Shown here: one piece after another, positions 1 through 6,409 of the stretch
How positions within the stretch are numbered: the first letter of the stretch is position 1
Layout of the letters: every line of letters begins with the position of its first letter
Source of the DNA: Actinomycetes bacterium
GTDB taxonomy: Bacteria > Actinomycetota > Coriobacteriia > WRKU01 > WQUG01
Assembly: GCA_031268615.1 (NCBI GenBank)
Contig: JAIRWZ010000011.1
Span: 1 to 7,264, forward strand
DNA: 7,264 bases
Direction: 5' to 3'
The notes under the pieces: model-generated
What the model saw: only the letters and a program-made list of their open reading frames with translations
Database searches by the model: none
Told to the model about the DNA's origin: nothing
Translations under genes and position numbers: made by a program

Positions 1-178
1 CACAGCGAAATGCCGAGGCCAGCACCGTCGCAGGGATAACTCCACCTTTGGCAATACCTACGATAGCGTCAGGTCGATAGTCTTTCGAAATACGGGCGGC
101 TAATTCCAAAGCTAGCCGACCAAATTCCTGCCAGGTTACATCATAAACACCACTATGCGTATGATGATGTGTGTCCAC
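1..178 (-). CDS. Phosphoribosyltransferase, N-terminal part (cut by window edge)
   Basis: Only the first 59 residues are visible; the gene continues past base 1. After a His-rich leader (HHHTH, residues 4-8) comes YDVTWQEFGRLALELAARI and then PDAIVGIAKGGVIPATVLAS (about 36-55). This matches the first helix, central beta strand and pyrophosphate-binding loop (AKGG, 43-46) of type I PRTases, especially the Gpt/purine-salvage-like group. Such enzymes transfer phosphoribose from PRPP to a base in the cytosol. The PRPP-binding acidic motif and the hood lie outside the window, so the substrate cannot be named. The start is GTG at 178-176: an in-frame TAA lies shortly upstream, no in-frame ATG is present, and AAGGGAG (184-190) sits 5 nt before the GTG. 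It is transcribed in the same direction as the kinase gene upstream, but the 178-nt gap carries its own candidate promoter. Confidence 0.8.
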   Translation of the reverse strand, partial: MDTHHHTHSGVYDVTWQEFGRLALELAARISKDYRPDAIVGIAKGGVIPATVLASAFRC

Positions 179-183
179 CGTAT

Positions 184-190
184 CTCCCTT
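184..190 (-). promoter_or_regulatory. Ribosome binding site deciding the GTG start of the phosphoribosyltransferase
   Basis: The minus strand reads AAGGGAG, then 5 nt, then GTG. An ATG at 198-196 is out of frame with the conserved protein, so this site fixes the GTG start. Confidence 0.65.
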
Positions 191-194
191 ATCG

Positions 195-243
195 CCATAT
201 TACCGGGTGATAGTACCATATTCTATGGTGATATGGTGGACAA
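195..243 (-). promoter_or_regulatory. Candidate promoter with CCATAT/ATATGG operator-like array
   Basis: On the minus strand TTGTCC (243-238) is followed by 17 nt and TATGGT (220-215), each matching the sigma70-type consensus at 4 of 6 positions. Symmetric half-sites overlap it: ACCATA-TTC-TATGGT (215-229) is a perfect 6-bp dyad straddling the -10 element. An outer pair, CCATAT (195-200) and ATATGG (231-236), is also inverted, and TATGGTGR is repeated in tandem at 224-239. The arrangement suggests a repressor site controlling the phosphoribosyltransferase. The regulator is unknown and the promoter call rests on motif similarity only. Confidence 0.4.
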
Positions 244-267
244 CAAAGCGGAGTGAGTACGTCCAGA
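240..267. repeat. Dispersed motif, copy 1
   Basis: Positions 252-267 (AGTGAGTACGTCCAGA) recur exactly inside recQ at 3458-3473. The wider 240-265 stretch resembles 6365-6391. It overlaps the left arm of the 252-343 inverted repeat. Confidence 0.5.
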
Positions 268-343
268 TCAGGCAGTCGTTGCCGCGGCTAAGGCTTGCGG
301 GAATGGACCCCCGGTCAAGCCGGGGGCAGGCTCTGTACTCACT
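252..343. repeat. 9-bp inverted repeat enclosing a GC-rich hairpin
   Basis: AGTGAGTAC (252-260) and GTACTCACT (335-343) are exact reverse complements. Between them lies a second perfect stem, CCCCCGG (308-314) and CCGGGGG (320-326) with loop TCAAG. Downstream of the kinase stop codon on the minus strand, the RNA could fold into a long two-tier stem-loop. It may be a 3' UTR structure or a small dispersed palindromic element. Confidence 0.45.
308..326 (-). terminator. GC-rich stem-loop after the kinase gene, possible terminator
   Basis: A perfect 7-bp stem (CCCCCGG/CCGGGGG) with a 5-nt loop lies about 30 nt downstream of the kinase TAA on the minus strand. No T-run follows it, so intrinsic termination is uncertain. 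It may instead protect the 3' end of the mRNA or be a dispersed repeat. Confidence 0.35.
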
Positions 344-356
344 TCTTGTTTGCTGT

Positions 357-2291
357 TTAGCGTCTCCTGAAGGTGGGGTGGGGAGCCCGGTAGCGTCTGC
401 GCGCGCGTCTGCTGCCGCCGTTTCCCCGTGTTGCCACGAGTTGTGCCAGCATGAGCAGCGCGCCGGTTCCCGTCATAATCCATGCGACGACGGGGTAGCC
501 GCTGTGTGCGCCCTGTTGCCCGGTGTTGGTCAGCAGGATAATGCCACCCAGAAAGACGGCTCCGCCTATAATCGAGCGCACTATGCGTGGCGTCGCGGTT
601 GTCTGCGCCTCGACAAGGCGGCGCTCCTGTGCTTTTGAGAGCCTGAGCGATAGTTCGTCACGTTCTGCCAGCTCGAAGACGCGTGGGACGCGGCGAAGCA
701 GGGGCAGCAATTGCGGCGTCAGTGTTTTCAGTTCGTCGACGACGCGGCGCAGCACTACGCCGAAGTCTCCCAGATTGACGAGCTCGAGGAGCCGATTGAA
801 TACCCCTTCCTCGCCATCGGTCGCGCCAGCGCCGGTGCCATCTGTGACGTTTGCGCCGCTTGCGCCACGGGTGACGTAGTCGCGGATGAAGGGTTGGGAT
901 TGCGCGATGAGGTCAATCGTTGGGTCCAGCGAGAAACAGATGCCGACGATGGTCACCGCAGCCTTGATAAGAAAGGCGATATTGGCGGGCAACTGGAAGG
1001 GCTGTGAGCGCATGAATTCGGCCAAGTCGTCGGTCAGGTCGTCGGTCATGGCGGTCATTGCCCCCATAGCCGCCGCAGTCGACGGGTTGCGCACGCGATT
1101 GGCAGCGGCGTCATCACTGGATTTTTCCGCTCGTAGTTCGGGTTCGCTTGAGGTTGGCGCATAGGCAGCGCCCGCCGCTCCGGATACGACACGCTGCAGA
1201 AACAAATCCAGCGCCTGTTCAAACGAAGCATAATTCATTCCGGCGCGCAAAAAGCCCAGCTCCCGGAGCGAGGTGACAACCTGGGAACCGTCCTTTGTGA
1301 TGACCGCAAACACAAGAGTGACAAACTGCCGCTTCATCGCGGCGGGCACCGTCGCGACCATGCCAAAGTCAATCAGTACCAAGCGGCCGTCTGCCGTCAC
1401 CATCAGGTTTCCGGGGTGTGGGTCAGCGTGTACCAAACCGTCCCGCAAAACTTGTTGCAGGAACATGTCTATCACCAGCACGGCAAGCCGCTTGCGGTCA
1501 ATGCCCGCCGCGTCCAACGCGCCGAAATCGTTGATGTGTACCGCGTCGATGTATTCCATCGTCAGCACGCGCTGGGTGGTGAGTTCTGCATACGTTCGTG
1601 GAATGACGAGGTCTGTCTGCTCTGCCAGGTTTGTGCGAAATTCCTCCACAAAGGCGCGTTCACTCTGCATGTCCAGCTCGCGGGAGATGGTAGTGTGGAA
1701 TTCCTGATAAAAGGCGTCAACATCCAGATAGTTGCCCAGCTGGGTAGAATACTCCGCCAGATTCAGCACGTCTCGTAGCGCACGCAGGTCTTGGTCAATC
1801 ACCTCTTCAATCCCCGGTCGCAACACTTTGACGGCAAGTTCCGCACCATCCGAACCCGTCGCCCGATGAACCTGTGCCAGTGACGCTGCCGCCAGTGGCG
1901 TCTCATCAAAATCCGCAAATAGTTCCGTAATCGGGCGGGCAAACTCTCTTTCAATCTGACCTATAATCGCTGATGAATCCACCGCCGTCACACAGTCCTG
2001 CAACCGCGACAGTTCCTCCAGCCAAGCTTTCGGCAAGAGTTCAATGTGTGCGCTCATGTGCTGACCCAGCTTAATCAGCAGCCCACCCATCTCCATCGCG
2101 GTTTGCGTAAACTCGTGCGCCTGTGCCGCATACAGTGCCGTTCGCTTGTGTGCCTGCGCGGTCGCAGAGCGAAAACGTCCGAGACGTTCCAGCCACCACA
2201 TCTGCCACCCGAAACGAAGCGCCATGCGAAGCGTGCGCCGATAGCGCGCGTCCGCCTTCCGGTAGCCCCGATACAGGGCGATGAAGTTCAC
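357..2291 (-). CDS. ubiB: ABC1/UbiB (AarF) family atypical protein kinase, membrane-anchored
   Basis: This 644-residue protein has the hallmarks of the ABC1/ADCK/UbiB atypical kinase family. The family-specific KxGQ motif is KLGQ (74-77). The Ala-rich loop replacing the usual P-loop is AAAS (134-137), the ATP-binding lysine is in AVKV (K155), the catalytic loop is HADPHPGN (288-295) and the metal-binding motif is DFG (308-310). All key residues are intact. Two hydrophobic segments near 574-590 and 600-621 and a very basic tail (622-644) anchor it in the membrane. Residues about 371-412 form a low-complexity linker inside the C-lobe that looks lineage-specific. Family members support quinone synthesis or lipid metabolism through ATPase or small-molecule kinase activity; the substrate here is unknown. 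The start is GTG at 2291, 4 nt after the stop of the AbrB-like gene, so the two are probably cotranscribed and translationally coupled; the ribosome site itself is weak. The stop is TAA at 359-357. Confidence 0.93.
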   Translation of the reverse strand: MNFIALYRGYRKADARYRRTLRMALRFGWQMWWLERLGRFRSATAQAHKRTALYAAQAHEFTQTAMEMGGLLIKLGQHMSAHIELLPKAWLEELSRLQDCVTAVDSSAIIGQIEREFARPITELFADFDETPLAAASLAQVHRATGSDGAELAVKVLRPGIEEVIDQDLRALRDVLNLAEYSTQLGNYLDVDAFYQEFHTTISRELDMQSERAFVEEFRTNLAEQTDLVIPRTYAELTTQRVLTMEYIDAVHINDFGALDAAGIDRKRLAVLVIDMFLQQVLRDGLVHADPHPGNLMVTADGRLVLIDFGMVATVPAAMKRQFVTLVFAVITKDGSQVVTSLRELGFLRAGMNYASFEQALDLFLQRVVSGAAGAAYAPTSSEPELRAEKSSDDAAANRVRNPSTAAAMGAMTAMTDDLTDDLAEFMRSQPFQLPANIAFLIKAAVTIVGICFSLDPTIDLIAQSQPFIRDYVTRGASGANVTDGTGAGATDGEEGVFNRLLELVNLGDFGVVLRRVVDELKTLTPQLLPLLRRVPRVFELAERDELSLRLSKAQERRLVEAQTTATPRIVRSIIGGAVFLGGIILLTNTGQQGAHSGYPVVAWIMTGTGALLMLAQLVATRGNGGSRRARRRYRAPHPTFRRR

Positions 2292-2295
2292 GGTC

Positions 2296-2847
2296 TTACT
2301 GGTTCGTCGCGGCGTCTGTGCTGGTGCCTATGCCGGCGTTACCGGTACCGGCCGCGTCGCCAGCGGGGAAATCTGACTCGGCGTCGTCTGCTTTGTCATC
2401 CTCGTCGCCGTTACCGCCTTCGTCGCTGCCCTCGCCGCCGTCGCCATCTTCGTCGGTATCGTTGATTTGCCCCAGAATAGATTGAGCTATCTTCCCGAAC
2501 TTATCCGACTTCTCCAAAAACACATTGGCGAACTGGCTGATGACGTCAGCTTTGACCAGGGTGACGCTATTTCCTCGTTTGTCACCGAATACCACGAACT
2601 TGTCGCCAGCCTCTACTGCCAACGTCTTGCGAGCCTCTGCCGGAATGACCACCTGTCCACGCTCGCCGAGGGTGGTGGTACCCAATATGGGCCCATGGCC
2701 GAAGCCATGCCCCTGCCCACGCCCCTGTCCTTGTCCCTGCCTGCGCCCATGTCCATGCCCCTGTCCATGCCCCTGCCCACGACCGTGACCGTGAGGTCCA
2801 CACTCCGTATCGTCACATTCACCACTACCGTGTCCAAACATCATCAT
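2296..2847 (-). CDS. AbrB/SpoVT-family DNA-binding protein with His/Gly-rich N-terminus
   Basis: The 183-residue protein has three parts. Residues 5-52 are a Gly/His/Gln/Arg low-complexity segment with eight histidines and two cysteines (C11, C16). Residues 56-100 form a SpoVT/AbrB swapped-hairpin domain, with the typical GERGQVVIPAEARK stretch (61-74) followed by a GDKFVVFG strand. Residues from about 131 to the end are an acidic Asp/Glu/Gly tail. AbrB-fold proteins bind DNA as dimers, often as transition-state or antitoxin-type regulators. The His-rich segment resembles metal-binding tracts, so metal sensing or storage is possible but inferred. Three consecutive ATG codons occur; AAAGGAG (2854-2860) lies 6 nt before the first, at 2847, which was chosen as start. 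The gene lies directly upstream of the ABC1 kinase gene (4-nt gap), a pairing I recall from other anaerobic bacteria. No antitoxin-type partner is visible. Confidence 0.88.
   Translation of the reverse strand: MMMFGHGSGECDDTECGPHGHGRGQGHGQGHGHGRRQGQGQGRGQGHGFGHGPILGTTTLGERGQVVIPAEARKTLAVEAGDKFVVFGDKRGNSVTLVKADVISQFANVFLEKSDKFGKIAQSILGQINDTDEDGDGGEGSDEGGNGDEDDKADDAESDFPAGDAAGTGNAGIGTSTDAATNQ
2700..2785. repeat. Degenerate short tandem repeats encoding the His/Gly tract
   Basis: The plus strand holds imperfect copies of CCATGCCCCTG, CCCCTGTCC and CCCACG units. The 17-mer CCATGCCCCTGCCCACG occurs twice (about 2705-2721 and 2765-2781). Read on the minus strand, the units encode GHGQG/GRGQG. Such tracts can change length by replication slippage. 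Confidence 0.6.
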
Positions 2848-2853
2848 AACGAA

Positions 2854-2860
2854 CTCCTTT
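2854..2860 (-). promoter_or_regulatory. Ribosome binding site of the AbrB-like gene
   Basis: AAAGGAG on the minus strand is 6 nt before ATG 2847. It favours the first of three consecutive ATG codons. Confidence 0.65.
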
Positions 2861-2863
2861 CTA

Positions 2864-2881
2864 CTGTACTCCAGAGTACAG
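2864..2881. promoter_or_regulatory. Perfect 18-bp palindrome, candidate operator of the abrB-like/kinase operon
   Basis: CTGTACTC-CA-GAGTACAG has perfect 8-bp arms around a 2-nt spacer and ends 17 nt upstream of the AbrB-like start codon. AT-rich TATGAT and TATATG words just upstream on the minus strand could be a -10 element, so the palindrome would overlap the transcription start. It may be bound by the AbrB-like protein itself (autoregulation) or by another dimeric regulator. No convincing -35 was found. Confidence 0.5.
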
Positions 2882-2903
2882 CATATAAATCATACTTCTC
2901 ATA

Positions 2904-2929
2904 CCTATGATAGCATAGGGGCAGTCCCC
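2904..2929. promoter_or_regulatory. Two small dyads in the divergent intergenic region
   Basis: CCTATG-ATAG-CATAGG (2904-2919) is a perfect 6-bp dyad. It partly overlaps GGGG-CAGT-CCCC (2918-2929). Both lie between the divergent AbrB-like and recQ genes and could be operator elements. The function is unknown. Confidence 0.3.
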
Positions 2930-2980
2930 ACTAAAAGAAAGTCCGCAAAAGGCACCCCTTCCCCAATCCACCCTCATTTC

Positions 2981-3009
2981 CCGACTATGTCCACCTCCTG
3001 CGCTAGACT
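2981..3009 (+). promoter_or_regulatory. Weak candidate promoter of recQ
   Basis: TAGACT (3004-3009) matches TATAAT at 4 of 6 positions. CCGACT (2981-2986), 17 nt upstream, matches TTGACA at only the central GAC. The position would give a 5' leader of about 55-60 nt before ATG 3074. Confidence 0.25.
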
Positions 3010-3058
3010 AAAACAACCGGGAAGCCACAGGCGGCAGGATTTTACAGGCCACAGAGTC

Positions 3059-3064
3059 AGGAGG
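3059..3064 (+). promoter_or_regulatory. Ribosome binding site that decides the recQ start
   Basis: A consensus AGGAGG lies 9 nt before ATG 3074. The in-frame ATG at 2987 has no such site and would add 29 residues that do not resemble RecQ N-termini. Confidence 0.75.
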
Positions 3065-3073
3065 AGCCGTTCG

Positions 3074-5140
3074 ATGACCACACGCACGAACATACGCGAC
3101 GCACAGACAGCGCTGTCGCACTACTTTGGCTACGAGCGTTTCCGCGACGGACAGGCGGCGCTCATCGAACAACTACTGGCCGGGCGCGATGTCACAGGCG
3201 TCATGCCGACCGGCGCGGGCAAGTCGCTGTGCTACCAAATACCAGCGCTCCTGACAGAGGGCTTAACGTTGGTAATCTCGCCGCTCATATCGCTAATGAA
3301 AGACCAGGTCGAAGCCCTGCGCAGCTGCGGGGTGGCAGCGGCCTACCTGAACAGCACGCTGACACTAGCCGAACAGCGCGAAACACTGCGCACAGCAGCA
3401 AACGGCAAACTGCGTTTACTCTACATCGCACCAGAGCGTCTGGAAAGCACAAATTTTAGTGAGTACGTCCAGACCAGCAAGGGTCACATCAGCTTGGTGG
3501 CCGTCGATGAAGCGCACTGTATTTCCCAGTGGGGGCAGGACTTTCGACCTAGCTACCTGCGCATTCCGAGTTTTATCGCAAGCCTGGCGCAGCGACCGGT
3601 AGTGGCGGCGTTTACCGCAACGGCAACCGCACAAGTGCGCGATGACATTGTGCGCACGCTGGACTTGCATGAACCCTTTGTGCTGACGACCGGCTTTGAC
3701 CGCCCTAACCTGTGGTTTGAGGTACGGCGACCAGGCGAGAAGTCGGGTGGCGCCGGGGGGCGAGGCGGCAGGATAACGGACAGAAAGTTCGCAGCGTTGT
3801 TAAAGTTTCTGCGCGAGGATGAGCGCGGAAATACGCAAAGTGGCATTGTATACTGTGCGACACGCAAGACAGTCGAGGAAGTCTGCTCCGCCTTGTGCGA
3901 CGCGGGCTTTTTGGCAACGCGTTATCACGCGGGACTAAGCGAGGCGGAGCGGCACCGAAACCAGACGGATTTCCTGCACGACAACCGCCCGCTTATGGTG
4001 GCCACCAATGCCTTTGGCATGGGCATAGACAAGTCAAACGTCAACTATGTTGTACATTACAACCTGCCGCAAAATATCGAGAGCTACTACCAGGAGGCCG
4101 GGCGTGCGGGACGTGACGGAACACCGGCTGTGTGTCTGCTTCTCTATACGCCGGGAGACGTGGAAACCTGCAAGTTCCTGATAACACATACCAGCGATGC
4201 CGATAACGCGGGTACGGGTGCTGGTCTGGACGCACTCACTCGTCAAGAGCTGGAAGCGAAAAACCTGGCGCTGTTGAAGCAGATGGTGTTTTATGCGACG
4301 ACCAGCGAGTGTTTGCGGGCTTTTATTCTGCGCTATTTTGGCGAGAGCGAAACGGAGGCGTGTGGGGCCTGTTCGAACTGTGCGGAGGAGTTTGCCGAGC
4401 GTGACGTGACAGTTGAGGCGCAAAAGGTTGTCAGTTGTGTGTACCGGCTGGAGCAGCGGGGGCAGCGGTTGGGCAAGGTGCTGGTGGCCGACGTGCTGCG
4501 GGGAAGCGGGTCGCGGCGCGTGCGGGAGCTGGGGCTGGACTCGCTGTCTACCTACGGCATTATGGCGGGAGCAGGGGTGGCGTGGGTGCGGGCGCTGATT
4601 GACTTTTTGGTGGAGCGCGAGTATCTGAATGTGAGCGACAGCCGCTATCCCGTGCTGTCGTGGGGCCCGCGCGCAAGGGAGGCGCTGGAGCCGGGCGCGC
4701 AGGTCATCATGAAGGAGCGAGTGGTAGCTGCGGCGGCGGCAGCGGCGGGCAGCGCAGCCGAAGTCAAGGGCGCATACGGTGATGGCAGCAGTGCAGGTGG
4801 AAACGGTGTTGAGGACGCGGGCAGCACAAGCGAAGCGAGGGATAGCGGCACTAGTGGCAGACGGAAATCGGCAGAAACCCGGCGGCAGCTGAAGGCAGCG
4901 GCACGGGAAACCCTTAGCGGGACTGACCATGTGCTGTTTGAGCGCCTGCGAGTCCTGCGACGGGAAATCGCCGAGCGGGAGGGCGTACCTGCTTTCGTAG
5001 TGTTCTCAGACGCCACCCTCTACGACATGGTAGCCAAGCGCCCCACCACCGAAACAGAGTTCCTGCAAGTATCCGGAGTAGGAGCCACCAAGCTGGAGCG
5101 CTACGGCAAAGCCTTCCTCATCGTTCTGAAAGAAAGATGA
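3074..5140 (+). CDS. recQ: ATP-dependent DNA helicase RecQ
   Basis: RecQ is a 3'-5' superfamily 2 helicase that unwinds forks and recombination intermediates. This 688-residue protein is complete. It has motif 0 GYERFRDGQ (19-27), Walker A MPTGAGKS (44-51), the DEAH box (145-148) followed by the RecQ aromatic-rich loop CISQWGQDFRP, motif III AFTATATA, and motif VI around QEAGRAGRDG. The four zinc cysteines are C413, C430, C433 and C436, with the same 17-3-3 spacing as E. coli RecQ. An RQC winged-helix domain follows (about 445-545), then an Ala/Gly/Ser-rich linker, then a C-terminal HRDC domain with the SGVGATKLERYG segment. A short Gly/Arg-rich insertion (around GGAGGRGGR) separates the two helicase lobes. 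The gene diverges from the AbrB-like operon and converges on the GIY-YIG gene. ATG 3074 was chosen because of the AGGAGG site; the stop is TGA. The linker is longer and more Ala-rich than in E. coli RecQ. Confidence 0.97.
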   Translation: MTTRTNIRDAQTALSHYFGYERFRDGQAALIEQLLAGRDVTGVMPTGAGKSLCYQIPALLTEGLTLVISPLISLMKDQVEALRSCGVAAAYLNSTLTLAEQRETLRTAANGKLRLLYIAPERLESTNFSEYVQTSKGHISLVAVDEAHCISQWGQDFRPSYLRIPSFIASLAQRPVVAAFTATATAQVRDDIVRTLDLHEPFVLTTGFDRPNLWFEVRRPGEKSGGAGGRGGRITDRKFAALLKFLREDERGNTQSGIVYCATRKTVEEVCSALCDAGFLATRYHAGLSEAERHRNQTDFLHDNRPLMVATNAFGMGIDKSNVNYVVHYNLPQNIESYYQEAGRAGRDGTPAVCLLLYTPGDVETCKFLITHTSDADNAGTGAGLDALTRQELEAKNLALLKQMVFYATTSECLRAFILRYFGESETEACGACSNCAEEFAERDVTVEAQKVVSCVYRLEQRGQRLGKVLVADVLRGSGSRRVRELGLDSLSTYGIMAGAGVAWVRALIDFLVEREYLNVSDSRYPVLSWGPRAREALEPGAQVIMKERVVAAAAAAAGSAAEVKGAYGDGSSAGGNGVEDAGSTSEARDSGTSGRRKSAETRRQLKAAARETLSGTDHVLFERLRVLRREIAEREGVPAFVVFSDATLYDMVAKRPTTETEFLQVSGVGATKLERYGKAFLIVLKER
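3458..3473. repeat. Dispersed motif, copy 2, inside recQ
   Basis: An exact 16-nt copy of 252-267 that here encodes the SEYVQ segment just before the DEAH strand of RecQ. The surrounding protein is of normal length, so it is not an obvious insertion. Confidence 0.5.
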
Positions 5141-5284
5141 CCGCGCATTGTTCACTCTACAGCCATGTCTATAGCCAAAGGATATCCAACGAGCCTCAAC
5201 ACCGCCTACTCCCCACCGATAAAAACTCACTCACACACCCCATACAGTCCTCACCCAAAACGCATCACCGCCATCAACCGTCAG

Positions 5285-6298
5285 CTATTCCCGCGCAATC
5301 TCATCAATCGTCCGTCCCTCCTCATCCTTAAACCGAACCCATGCATCTGCCGCCTGACCTGCCACGAATCGAGCAGCCCGGTTTAAAGATTCAAACGCAA
5401 TGTCATCCGTAACTTCCAACCCAGACAGATGCTGCGCACATGCGTCCCGGCGAACCTCAATCGCCGTAACCACCTGACTACGAAACTTTGACAACTCATG
5501 TATCGTCGAGCCTTTCAGCAAAACAAACTCGTCTTCCGAAACAAACTTCACCCGGGCATTCATCACTGCCCCCTGCTTGGATTTTCCCTTTATATAAAAC
5601 ACTTTTCCCAGCAATTTGGCCACATCTCGTTCACGTTGTTCCCGCCGTCCCCCACTCTGCGTCTGACTCTGCTTACGGCTCTGCCCCCGGTTCACGTCCG
5701 GTTCGCGTTTGCGTTCCAGCCCGCGCGCACGCCTCTGCCCAGAGCCAGACCCGCGCCCCTGCACGCCCACCTGAACCCGCACCCGCCGCTTCTTCACCTT
5801 GCGCGCAAACACCGTAATCCCAATAAGCTCCAGCAGCAATTTCGCATTGTCCAGATACTGCGTCAGTTCGTTCTCGCGAAACTCATCCACCTTAACCCGA
5901 TTACCCCGCGCCCTGTTATCAACATGCAGGGTATCCAGACTCTCCGCCACATCAATCAGCCGTGACTCCAGAAAATCAATATCTGACCGGGTCAGCGAAT
6001 CGTCCTTAGTCGTCAACAAAACCGCCCGGGTCCACCAATCCTTACCACCCGCGCCATAATGCTGGCTAATCCGCTTCTTCAAGTCGCTCGCCTGCCCAAT
6101 ATAGACCTCACGCTCAGACAGCAACACATAAATCCCGTACCGATTCACATCATCACGCGCCAACATGTCGCCAATCGACTCGCGCGGCGACACCAGCATC
6201 CGGCCCGTCCACGAGTTATCCTCCACCATCAGCAACCCATCCAAAGTCCCATCAAACAGCAACAGCCTGATAGTCTTCGTATTCGACTTAGCGCTCAT
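5285..6298 (-). CDS. GIY-YIG nuclease-fold protein with C-terminal DUF4357-like domain
   Basis: In this 337-residue protein the GIY-YIG module starts near residue 52. GIY is at 55-57 and YIG at 66-68, with the conserved arginine R76 (SDLKKR) and candidate metal-binding glutamate E111 (FLESRLI), so the nuclease site looks intact. Residues 1-50 form a short N-terminal extension. A long basic Arg/Gln/Gly linker (about 180-240) leads to a C-terminal region beginning LLGKVFYIKGKSKQGAV that resembles DUF4357. Proteins of this architecture are usually annotated as GIY-YIG family proteins of unknown role; some are found in accessory regions. DNA cleavage is inferred from the fold. The start is ATG 6298, with AGGGGG (6305-6310) 6 nt upstream; ATG 6304 would overlap that site, and an in-frame ATG at 6397 adds unlike sequence. 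The stop is TAG at 5287-5285. It converges on recQ, with 144 nt between them and no clear terminator. Confidence 0.88.
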   Translation of the reverse strand: MSAKSNTKTIRLLLFDGTLDGLLMVEDNSWTGRMLVSPRESIGDMLARDDVNRYGIYVLLSEREVYIGQASDLKKRISQHYGAGGKDWWTRAVLLTTKDDSLTRSDIDFLESRLIDVAESLDTLHVDNRARGNRVKVDEFRENELTQYLDNAKLLLELIGITVFARKVKKRRVRVQVGVQGRGSGSGQRRARGLERKREPDVNRGQSRKQSQTQSGGRREQRERDVAKLLGKVFYIKGKSKQGAVMNARVKFVSEDEFVLLKGSTIHELSKFRSQVVTAIEVRRDACAQHLSGLEVTDDIAFESLNRAARFVAGQAADAWVRFKDEEGRTIDEIARE

Positions 6299-6304
6299 CA
6301 ACAT

Positions 6305-6310
6305 CCCCCT
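6305..6310 (-). promoter_or_regulatory. Ribosome binding site of the GIY-YIG gene
   Basis: The minus strand reads AGGGGG, then 6 nt, then ATG 6298. This supports the shorter 337-residue protein. Confidence 0.55.
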
Positions 6311-6364
6311 CAAAGCCCGGAACCCAACGCCCCCATTATTCCACATTCCACTCCAAAAGATTAA

Positions 6365-6391
6365 ACAACCAAAGCGAAGCGAGCACGTCCA
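6365..6391. repeat. Dispersed motif, copy 3 (ACAACCAAAGCGAAGCGAGCACGTCCA-like)
   Basis: The core AAAGCGAAGCGAGCACGTCCA (6371-6391) matches 18 of 21 positions of 245-265, and the flanking ACAAC is also shared. All three differences in the core are transitions. The function is unknown. Confidence 0.5.
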
Positions 6392-6409
6392 CCCCACAAC
6401 CGCCCCGCC

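Noticed and set aside
171..638. Plus-strand open frame across the intergenic gap and the 3' end of the kinase gene
   Set aside because: It overlaps the conserved kinase frame and the structured gap, has no ribosome site and has no recognisable protein features.
1273..1707. Plus-strand open frame antisense to the kinase gene
   Set aside because: It lies inside the region encoding the conserved kinase motifs, and the translation looks like shadow sequence.
2700..2785. Repeat tract considered as a CRISPR array
   Set aside because: The units are 9-17 nt, imperfect, without unique spacers, and lie inside a coding frame.
2467..2910. Plus-strand frames opposite the AbrB-like gene rich in Pro/Met/Leu repeats
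   Set aside because: The repeats are the antisense reading of the Gly/His tract, and the AbrB domain supports the minus strand.
2987..3073. Earlier in-frame ATG for recQ
   Set aside because: No ribosome site precedes it and the extra 29 residues are unlike RecQ. AGGAGG lies before ATG 3074.
4034..4930. Long open frame antisense to recQ (about 298 residues)
   Set aside because: It lies wholly inside the clearly conserved recQ frame and encodes an Arg/His/Leu-rich sequence with no family motif. It is a shadow of a GC-rich gene.
6299..6397. Earlier in-frame ATG for the GIY-YIG gene
   Set aside because: The extra residues are Trp/Gly/Phe-rich and read through GC-rich intergenic sequence and the ribosome site of the downstream ATG.
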